A stretch of DNA of 42,621 nucleotides from an uncultured Collinsella sp. (GTDB lineage Bacteria > Actinomycetota > Coriobacteriia > Coriobacteriales > Coriobacteriaceae): contig URZI01000016.1 in assembly GCA_900552385.1 (NCBI GenBank), positions 1 to 42,621 of the forward strand, given 5' to 3'. How positions within the stretch are numbered: the stretch's first letter is position 1; each line of letters opens with the position of its first letter. This document shows, piece by piece, positions 1-5,393 of the stretch. A program made the translations under genes and the position numbers. The notes under the pieces were generated by a model that was given only the letters and a program-made list of their open reading frames with translations, did not search any database and was not told where the DNA came from.

Positions 1-43
1 TCATGCCTAGTCTCGTGGGCTCGGAGATGTGTATAAGAGACAG
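1..43 (+). other. Nextera i7 adapter remnant (sequencing artefact)
   Basis: Bases 10-43 match the Nextera read-2 transposase adapter, ending in the Tn5 mosaic end (AGATGTGTATAAGAGACAG at 25-43). Bases 2-9 (CATGCCTA) match, from memory, the i7 index primer N706, and base 1 fits the last base of the P7 arm. This is library construct, not genome. Any reading frame through it gives the familiar artefactual N-terminus MCIRDR. Genomic sequence starts at about 44. Confidence 0.97.
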
Positions 44-58
44 AACCAGCGCTTCAGA

Positions 59-95
59 TAAAAAGAGGGAGCGCCGCGCACAACGCGACACTCCC
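59..95 (-). terminator. Terminator of the infC-rpmI-rplT operon
   Basis: On the minus strand an interrupted hairpin (GGGAG with CTCCC outside, CGCG with CGCG inside, two mismatches) is followed by CTTTTTATC. It lies just after the rplT stop codon, so it is a likely intrinsic terminator. Confidence 0.7.
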
Positions 96-116
96 CTAGC
101 GATTCAAGAGAATCTA

Positions 117-476
117 TTAGGCCTCGAGAGCCTTCTTGGCGATGGTAGCCAGCTCGTTGAAGGACTCGATGTCCTCGTAAGCCATCTGAGCCAGGACCTT
201 GCGGTCGAGCTCGATGCCGGCAACCTTCAGGCCGTGCATGAACTGAGAGTAAGAGATGTCGTTCAGGCGAGCAGCAGCGTTGATACGGGTGATCCAGAGA
301 GAACGGATCTCGCGCTTCTTGTTGCGGCGATCACGATACTGATACTGCAGGGAGTGCTGGACCTGCTCTTTAGCATGCTTGTAAGTACGCGAAGCGGCAC
401 CGTAGTAACCCTTCGCACGATGCATAACGGTACGGCGCTTCTTCTTGGCGGCAACAGCGCGCTTAATACGTGCCAT
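117..476 (-). CDS. rplT: 50S ribosomal protein L20
   Basis: A 119-residue basic protein that binds 23S rRNA early in large-subunit assembly. The N-terminus MARIKRAVAAKKKRR and the later stretch RSLWITRINAAAR are hallmark L20 sequence, and the length is normal for the family. The ATG at 476 has an AGGAG about 9 nt upstream. It is the last gene of the conserved infC-rpmI-rplT operon, 46 nt after rpmI. In other bacteria L20 represses this operon by binding the leader or the infC-rpmI region; no specific L20 mimic could be confirmed here by eye. Confidence 0.98.
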   Translation of the reverse strand: MARIKRAVAAKKKRRTVMHRAKGYYGAASRTYKHAKEQVQHSLQYQYRDRRNKKREIRSLWITRINAAARLNDISYSQFMHGLKVAGIELDRKVLAQMAYEDIESFNELATIAKKALEA

Positions 477-522
477 GTTCTATCAACTCCTAGACGGTAA
501 AACGAAAAACGGGAACGCGAAC

Positions 523-714
523 TTAGGCGAGACGCGACTTGATGACCTTGCGGTCGGCAGCGGCGATCTCGGTCTCCTGACGGAAGCCACGCTTACGCTT
601 GGTGGACTTCTTGCTCAGGATGTGGCTCTTGAAAGCCTTGGCGCGCATAAGCTTGCCGGTACCAGTCTTGCGGAAACGCTTCTTGGTGCCGCTGTGGGAC
701 TTCATCTTAGGCAT
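523..714 (-). CDS. rpmI: 50S ribosomal protein L35
   Basis: A 63-residue, very basic ribosomal protein beginning MPKMKSHSGTKKRFRKTGTG, the diagnostic L35 N-terminus. The length is normal (about 64). An AAGGAG lies 6-7 nt before the ATG. It sits between infC (32 nt upstream) and rplT (46 nt downstream) in the usual order, so co-transcription is expected. Confidence 0.98.
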   Translation of the reverse strand: MPKMKSHSGTKKRFRKTGTGKLMRAKAFKSHILSKKSTKRKRGFRQETEIAAADRKVIKSRLA

Positions 715-746
715 GAAATACTCCTTAATCGGTTACAGAACACTAG

Positions 747-1301
747 TTACTTGGTATCGCTTGCCGCTTTATCCTCATCGAAGGCGCCCTTAATCGGGGC
801 GAGCAGCATAAGCATGTTACGGCCTTCCATCTTAGGCTTGGACTCGACCGTAGCGTAAGGCTTGAGATCCTCGGCGAGACGCTCGAGAACGTTAAGGCCC
901 TGCTCCGGGTGAGCCATCTCACGGCCGCGGAACATGATGGTGATCTTAACGCGTGCGCCCTTCTTGAGGAAACGCAGAACGTGGCCCTTCTTGGTCTCGT
1001 AGTCGCCAACGTCGATCTTGGGTCGGAACTTCATTTCCTTGACCTCGACCTTGGACTGGTTCTTACGAGCAGCCTTGGCCTTCATGGCCTGCTGGTACTT
1101 GAACTTACCGTAGTCCATGACCTTGCAGACCGGCGGCTCCGCGTTGGGAGCGATCTCGACTAGGTCGAGACCCTGATCGTCGGCGACGCGCTGGGCATCG
1201 CGGATGGCGAACAGGCCGAGCTGAGAGCCATCGACGCCAATCAAACGGCACGAAGATGCAGTGATCTCGTCGTTGATGCGGGTGTCATCAGACTTAGCTA
1301 T
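747..1301 (-). CDS. infC: Translation initiation factor IF-3 (probable AUA start)
   Basis: IF-3 binds the 30S subunit, blocks premature 50S joining and checks the start codon. The protein has the N-domain motif DTRINDEI, the linker AMKAKAARKNQ and the C-domain KEMKFRPKIDVGDYETKK. The open frame reaches an ATG at 1316, but that ATG overlaps the Shine-Dalgarno itself (GGAGGT at 1314-1309) and has no SD of its own. The codon at a 7-nt spacing from GGAGGT is AUA at 1301-1299, giving a 184-residue protein starting (M)AKSDDTRIN. IF-3 genes elsewhere use AUU, AUC or AUA starts so that IF-3 represses its own translation, and the same is inferred here. First gene of the operon with rpmI and rplT. Confidence 0.95.
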   Translation of the reverse strand: MAKSDDTRINDEITASSCRLIGVDGSQLGLFAIRDAQRVADDQGLDLVEIAPNAEPPVCKVMDYGKFKYQQAMKAKAARKNQSKVEVKEMKFRPKIDVGDYETKKGHVLRFLKKGARVKITIMFRGREMAHPEQGLNVLERLAEDLKPYATVESKPKMEGRNMLMLLAPIKGAFDEDKAASDTK

Positions 1302-1314
1302 TTTCCCTACCTCC
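1299..1314 (-). promoter_or_regulatory. infC ribosome-binding site with non-canonical AUA start
   Basis: On the minus strand GGAGGT (1314-1309) is followed by a 7-nt spacer and AUA (1301-1299). This is ideal SD geometry for an AUA start. The alternative ATG at 1316 is inside the SD. Confidence 0.7.
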
Positions 1315-1316
1315 AT

Positions 1317-1518
1317 TCATAAAAAAATAACCCGGCGCTTCTCAGCAACCAGGTCGTACACATAGAGTTCCTCGATTTGAGGAAGGGAATCTAAGTTGTA
1401 TGACCAGTCAGCTGCTCATTGGCGCCAAAAGGTGGGAACCCTCGGGTTCCTCTTTAGGGCATTGCGGGAACAACGCCTTGCGAATAATAACACGTACAGC
1501 GCGTTATCACATTACGTA
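1317..1518 (-). other. infC leader region with a perfect hairpin
   Basis: About 200 nt without a gene between terminator copy A and infC. It contains the palindrome GGAACCCTCGGGTTCC at 1435-1450 (7-bp stem), and GGCGCC is nearby at 1421-1426. On the minus strand TATTAT near 1485-1495 is a possible -10 without a convincing -35. A long structured leader is usual for infC operons controlled by L20 or IF-3. No named riboswitch was recognised. Confidence 0.4.
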
Positions 1519-1587
1519 CACGAAAAAGGGGGCCGCAACCCCCTTGAACGTTCACTTGCATGTATGGTGCCCGAGGCGAGACTCGAA
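1519..1587 (-). repeat. Direct repeat copy A: terminator plus tRNA-Leu 3' fragment
   Basis: This 69-bp segment matches 1703-1771 at 68 of 69 positions (the difference is T1551 versus C1735). It contains a terminator hairpin (1522-1545) and a copy of the last 23 nt of the tRNA-Leu, CCA included (1565-1587). The rest of the tRNA is missing, so this copy is a remnant. Confidence 0.95.
1522..1545 (-). terminator. Intrinsic terminator, copy A
   Basis: On the minus strand the stem AAGGGGG/CCCCCTT has a 6-nt loop and is followed by TTTTTCG. It is identical to the terminator at 1706-1729 and would insulate infC from tRNA transcription. Confidence 0.8.
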
Positions 1588-1702
1588 GGGCCTTCGCTTC
1601 GCGAAGCCCCGGGCTTCGGACGCGCGGCGCCCTCGCCACGCGCCGCTACAAACAGGCCGCAGGCCTGTTTGCTTAACGCTTCGCGCGCTCACGCGAGTTC
1701 GG
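1588..1702. repeat. Palindrome-rich 115-bp segment between the tRNA repeats
   Basis: Non-coding segment between the two copies of the 69-bp repeat. It contains the perfect palindrome GCTTCGCGAAGC (1596-1607) and a strong hairpin with stem CAAACAGGCC/GGCCTGTTTG and loop GCA (1649-1671). Further CG-rich inverted words lie around 1611-1645 and 1677-1700. No ORF is convincing. Confidence 0.6.
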
Positions 1703-1771
1703 CACGAAAAAGGGGGCCGCAACCCCCTTGAACGCTCACTTGCATGTATGGTGCCCGAGGCGAGACTCGAA
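1703..1771 (-). repeat. Direct repeat copy B, overlapping the intact tRNA-Leu
   Basis: Second copy of the 69-bp repeat, 184 bp from the first. It covers the last 23 nt of the intact tRNA-Leu(CAA) and its downstream terminator. Confidence 0.95.
1706..1729 (-). terminator. Terminator of tRNA-Leu
   Basis: On the minus strand AAGGGGG-TTGCGG-CCCCCTT is followed by TTTCG, 20 nt after the CCA end of the tRNA. Confidence 0.85.
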
Positions 1772-1835
1772 CTCGCACGTTGTTGCCAACGGTGGATTTT
1801 GAGTCCACTGCGTCTGCCAATTCCGCCACTCGGGC
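1749..1835 (-). tRNA. tRNA-Leu (anticodon CAA)
   Basis: An 87-nt class II tRNA with encoded CCA. The acceptor stem is GCCCGAG/CTCGGGC with discriminator A. The D arm contains GGCGGAATTGGCAGACGC. The anticodon stem is GTGGA/TCCAC with loop CTCAAAA, so the anticodon is CAA and reads UUG. The long variable arm CGTTG-GCAA-CAACG is typical of Leu, and the T arm carries GTTCGAGTC. Its 3' end is duplicated at 1565-1587. Confidence 0.97.
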
Positions 1836-1874
1836 ACGTAATGCGTGAGTTAGTTTATCACAGCTTTCTACCGA

Positions 1875-3308
1875 TTAGTCCGAAAATGGAACTTCGAGCA
1901 TTTCGATGAGTTCGACTGTGCGGAGCATCTCGCGCTGACGGCATCCGCGACCGTCGACCGAAGCCTCACCCATCTGGTTATCGTAAGGGTCCTCGCGCAT
2001 GCCGTCGAAAGAGGGCTCAAACTCTGCCTGGAATCGATTGTTGGCCACCATACGCCACGGGTCGAGATTGCCAAAGTAGTGACGGCGGCGCCACTCCTCC
2101 CCCATCCTGCGAGCAGAAGATCCAAATGACACGTCGGCGTTGAGCCAACCGGTCTGCGGCGTATAGAACTCTGCCCAGTCGTGCGACCCCACCGAATCGA
2201 GCGCAACGTACAGGCCGCTCTGCCAACGGGCAGGCACGCCCGCGATACGGCACATGGTGATAAACGTGAGCGCCATAACTCCGCAATCGCCGCGGAGCGA
2301 ATGCGCGCAGTCATCGGCAATAGATCCCAAAAGCAAGTACGGCGGCTGATAGCGATAGTCGATATGCTGCGTCAGATAATCATAGATAGCACGAGCGCGA
2401 TCGAGCGGATCCTCGAGTCCGTCAACAACACCGGCCGTCAGCTGCTGCAGATACGGCGTGAATGCAATGTGCGGACGGTCCTCAGAAATATCTTCGGGCA
2501 ACGGCGCGTCCATACACGGATGCGACGGAAGTATGCCACCGTAGACATCACAATAAGCAGCATCGATGTGATAACGATAAGTCACCGAGAATGAGCGCTC
2601 GCTCGAAGAAGACCACGAGACGGTACGAGCCGAAGCATTCGCGGGAGCAACAGCACCCTCCGGCGTCATGTCGAGAATCTCGACCCGAAACTGCTGACGG
2701 CAGGCAGCCGCGACGGGAAGCCAAGCGCAAACGGTCTCCCCCTCCAGAGCGCCGGGGACAGACACGGACGCTTTAAGCGTAATGACGCGAGCCAATCCAT
2801 TTTGCGACTCCATCTCCTTGAGCATCTCGTTGCGCAGTGCAATTCCGTCCGTAGGATCGGGCCGCATGCCGGGAACCTCTTTGGGATATACGCGAAGCGA
2901 ATCGAGGAAGTTGTCGAGAACGAACAGCTCGCCATCGATAAAGCGCCAGTCAATACGCTCACGGTCAATCAGGTCGTCAAACTGCTCCTCGGTAAACTCA
3001 GGCCACTCCTCGCGAATCATCGCAATAGCTCGATCGCGCGACACCGAAAAATGAAGCGGCGTCTCAAGCATGCGATACCGCTCGGCACGAACGCAGGCAG
3101 CAAGCGAGGGATCGGGATTCTGTTCCAAAAGACGATCGCAGGCAGCAACAGCCTGCGTCAAATACCCGGCATCCTTAAGACGAAGAATCTCAGGCGGTAG
3201 CCCGATATCGAGATGGCGAAAATCATCACAGCAGACATCAACAGAGCAACCAACAGGACCCTCGTCAATAACCTTCCCATCCGAAGGCAGCACATTAATA
3301 ACAGCCAT
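1875..3308 (-). CDS. Transglutaminase-like (cysteine protease fold) protein
   Basis: A 477-residue, apparently cytoplasmic protein with no signal peptide or membrane segment. The N-terminal half has no domain I can name (a helical 'DAGYLTQAVAACDRLLEQNP' segment looks TPR-like). The C-terminal half carries the transglutaminase-like triad: Cys in GDCGVMAL (about residue 342), His in SHDWAEFY (about 376) and Asp in LNADVSFG (about 392). Bacterial members are usually peptidases, not cross-linkers; the substrate here is unknown. The ATG at 3308 has GGAG 7 nt upstream and is preferred to the in-frame GTG 18 nt earlier, which has no SD. It stands alone, with tRNA-Leu downstream. Confidence 0.85.
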   Translation of the reverse strand: MAVINVLPSDGKVIDEGPVGCSVDVCCDDFRHLDIGLPPEILRLKDAGYLTQAVAACDRLLEQNPDPSLAACVRAERYRMLETPLHFSVSRDRAIAMIREEWPEFTEEQFDDLIDRERIDWRFIDGELFVLDNFLDSLRVYPKEVPGMRPDPTDGIALRNEMLKEMESQNGLARVITLKASVSVPGALEGETVCAWLPVAAACRQQFRVEILDMTPEGAVAPANASARTVSWSSSSERSFSVTYRYHIDAAYCDVYGGILPSHPCMDAPLPEDISEDRPHIAFTPYLQQLTAGVVDGLEDPLDRARAIYDYLTQHIDYRYQPPYLLLGSIADDCAHSLRGDCGVMALTFITMCRIAGVPARWQSGLYVALDSVGSHDWAEFYTPQTGWLNADVSFGSSARRMGEEWRRRHYFGNLDPWRMVANNRFQAEFEPSFDGMREDPYDNQMGEASVDGRGCRQREMLRTVELIEMLEVPFSD

Positions 3309-3448
3309 ACCAAAACTCCAAGTCACTAGAACGCTTGAAGCCCATTGTAGCGAGATAAAAAGAAAGCCCCAACAAGGGAGCCATCAACACCGCCGAACGG
3401 TAGTCAAAAAAATGAATTCAGCCCAGTAACCCTGCGGCGTTAAACGAA

Positions 3449-3540
3449 GGAAGCCCCGTCCCCCGGAACTGTTTCCTTGGCGCGACTTCTGGCGAAGCCA
3501 GGTGAGCGCAAAGGAAACAGTGTAGGGAGACGGGGCTTCC
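3449..3540. repeat. Long intergenic hairpin element (92 nt)
   Basis: The outer arms GGAAGCCCCGTC (3449-3460) and GACGGGGCTTCC (3529-3540) pair over 12 bp. After a small internal loop, ACTGTTTCCTT (3468-3478) pairs perfectly with AAGGAAACAGT (3511-3521), followed by GCGC/GCGC and an inner CTGGC-GAA-GCCAG hairpin. It lies 20 nt after the fba stop and may end fba transcription, but there is no clear U tract. It is far longer than a normal terminator and resembles a REP-like palindromic repeat. Confidence 0.75.
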
Positions 3541-3560
3541 GGCGGAAAGTTTAGCGACGC

Positions 3561-4427
3561 TTACGCCTTGTTGACGGAGCCAAACTCCTCCATGAGCTCC
3601 TTGGTGCGAGCAACAATGTTGTCGCGACCAGGCTTGAGGAGCTTGCGGGGGTCGAAGCCCTTGCCCTGCTGATCCTTGCCAGCCTCGATGTACTCGCGGA
3701 CGCCCTTGGCGAAGACGAGCTGCAGATCGGTGTTGACGTTAATCTTGGAGATGCCCAGGGAAATGGCCTTCTTGATCTGATCCTCGGGGATGCCGGTGCC
3801 ACCGTGCAGGACGAGGGGCAGGTCGCCGGTCTGGGCCTTGATCTCGCCCAGGCGCTCGAAGGAAAGGCCAGCCCAGTCGGCAGGGTACACGCCGTGGATG
3901 TTGCCGATACCGCAGGCGAGGAAGTCGACGCCCAGGTCAGCAATCTGCTTGCACTCAGCAGGATCAGCGAGCTCCCCGCTGGAGGTCACGCCGTCCTCGG
4001 TGCCGCCGATGCCGCCGACCTCGGCCTCGATGGACATGCCCTTGGAGTGGGCAAGCTCAACGAGCTCCTTGGTGCGGTCGAGGTTAAGCTGGAAGGTCTC
4101 CTCGTGAGAGCCGTCATACATGATGGACGTGAAGCCGGCCTCGATGCACTTGAAGCAGTCCTCGTAAGAACCGTGATCGAGGTGAAGGGCGACGGGAACG
4201 GTAACGCCCGTGGCCTCGACGGCAGCCTTGACCATGTCGGCGCAGACCTTGAAACCGCCCATCCACTTAGCGGCACCAGCGGTGCACTGAAGGATCAGCG
4301 GAGACTTGGCCTCCTCGGCGGCCTGGAGAATAGCCAGGGTCCACTCGAGGTTGTTGGTGTTGAAGGCACCGAGACCGTACTTGCCGGCTTCGGCCTTCTT
4401 GAGCATGTCTGCTGCGTTGACGAGCAT
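3561..4427 (-). CDS. fba: Class II fructose-bisphosphate aldolase
   Basis: A 288-residue zinc enzyme that cleaves fructose-1,6-bisphosphate to DHAP and glyceraldehyde-3-phosphate in glycolysis and gluconeogenesis. It begins MLVNAADMLKKAEAGKYGLG. Visible active-site elements are the catalytic Asp84 next to zinc ligand His85 (HLDHGS), Glu135 in EAEVGGIGG, His178 (GNIHG) and His208 (LHGGTG). INVNTDLQ is a phosphate-binding strand. The ATG at 4427 has GGAGG 8 nt upstream. The open frame extends 89 codons further, but that part is promoter sequence. The related tagatose-bisphosphate aldolases cannot be excluded by eye, though glycolytic Fba is more likely for a lone gene. It has its own promoter (4468-4504). 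Confidence 0.95.
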   Translation of the reverse strand: MLVNAADMLKKAEAGKYGLGAFNTNNLEWTLAILQAAEEAKSPLILQCTAGAAKWMGGFKVCADMVKAAVEATGVTVPVALHLDHGSYEDCFKCIEAGFTSIMYDGSHEETFQLNLDRTKELVELAHSKGMSIEAEVGGIGGTEDGVTSSGELADPAECKQIADLGVDFLACGIGNIHGVYPADWAGLSFERLGEIKAQTGDLPLVLHGGTGIPEDQIKKAISLGISKINVNTDLQLVFAKGVREYIEAGKDQQGKGFDPRKLLKPGRDNIVARTKELMEEFGSVNKA

Positions 4428-4467
4428 AAAAGAAACCTCCTGTAAGGTTGCTCCGATAACGCCTGAG

Positions 4468-4504
4468 ATTTTACCACGACATACCCGAGCATAAACGTTC
4501 GTTT
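4468..4504 (-). promoter_or_regulatory. fba promoter with palindrome over the -35
   Basis: On the minus strand TGGTAAAAT (4476-4468) is an extended -10 about 40 nt before the fba ATG. The palindrome AAACGTTCGTTT (4493-4504) overlaps the -35 position and could be an operator; no regulator is identified. Confidence 0.45.
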
Positions 4505-4621
4505 GTTCACGAATACCATACGATTGGACAATTTTTGACCGTTTGCCCCACAGAATCGACCCACTGGGGAAAATAGCTTGACGATTGAGCGGTCTTCGTG
4601 GTTCGAAAGACGGCTTCGAGC

Positions 4622-5305
4622 CTACATCTGCATAAACGGGTTCTGCATAAGTTCGCGCGCCATCGTGGTCGAATCGCCATGGCCCGTCAAGCAAACGGTA
4701 TCGGGCGGAAGCGTCTTGGCAAGTTTGGAGAGCGAGCGCATGATCGCCGCCTCGTCACCGCCGGAAAGATCGGTACGACCGTGGCTGCCCGGGAAAAGCG
4801 TGTCGCCCACAAAGGCGATGTTCCCCTGCTCGGTCGCGGCGAACAGGACGATGCCGCCCGGCGTATGCCCCGGCGTCTCGATCACCTGCAGGCAGACGTC
4901 GCCCACCTCGATTGTATCGCCCTCGGCAAGCAAACGCGTCGGCTCACCCGGATCGGGCGTCTCGATACCCCACATGGCGCGCTGCTCCTCGATATTTGCG
5001 CGAGGTACCGTCACGTCCTTAGCGCACAACTCATATAGTGCGCTGTCGCCAACGACAGCTCGAACCCCGGCAACCCCGCCAACATGGTCGGCATGACCGT
5101 GCGTGCAGACAGAGCCGAGTACGCGCACCTCGGGATGCGCGGTGCGGATATGCTCCACAAGACGCTCGCCCTCCCACGCCGGATCGACGATTAAGCACTC
5201 GTCATTCGAAATCACGGCGTAGCTGTTGGTCTGAATCGGGCCGTTGACGAGCGCCTCAATCGAAGCCGCGCCTCGGGGTGTCAGGTCCAAAGTCATATCG
5301 TCCAC
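4622..5305 (-). CDS. MBL-fold metallohydrolase (glyoxalase II-like)
   Basis: A 227-residue cytoplasmic hydrolase of the metallo-beta-lactamase superfamily. The metal-binding motif THGHADH is at residues 68-74, followed by TPGHTPGG, VGDTLF and the C-terminal GHGDSTT. The layout and length match the YcbL/glyoxalase II-like subgroup; the true substrate is not known, and a thioester is only a guess. The best start is GTG at 5305, which has GGAGG 8 nt upstream; the ATG at 5311 is only 2 nt from the same SD. It follows rel by 88 nt, with a hairpin in between, in the recJ-rel direction. Confidence 0.88.
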   Translation of the reverse strand: MDDMTLDLTPRGAASIEALVNGPIQTNSYAVISNDECLIVDPAWEGERLVEHIRTAHPEVRVLGSVCTHGHADHVGGVAGVRAVVGDSALYELCAKDVTVPRANIEEQRAMWGIETPDPGEPTRLLAEGDTIEVGDVCLQVIETPGHTPGGIVLFAATEQGNIAFVGDTLFPGSHGRTDLSGGDEAAIMRSLSKLAKTLPPDTVCLTGHGDSTTMARELMQNPFMQM

Positions 5306-5327
5306 GCGCATACCCTCCTTCTAAAAT

Positions 5328-5359
5328 ACGTTCGAGGCACCAAACGATGCCTCGAACGT
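5328..5359 (-). terminator. Hairpin terminator or attenuator after rel
   Basis: ACGTTCGAGGCA and TGCCTCGAACGT form a perfect 12-bp stem with an 8-nt loop. The minus strand continues ATTTTAG. Read-through would reach the MBL-fold gene, whose SD starts only 7 nt further on. Confidence 0.75.
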
Positions 5360-5393
5360 AACCAATATCTATGATGCTGAGAGGCTCTCGCAC

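Noticed and set aside
3..500. Frame starting MPSLVGSEMCIRDR
   Set aside because: Starts inside the Nextera adapter and runs antisense to rplT.
1396..1909. Plus-strand frames across the tRNA repeat region
   Set aside because: They cross a terminator, a tRNA and palindromes; composition is not protein-like.
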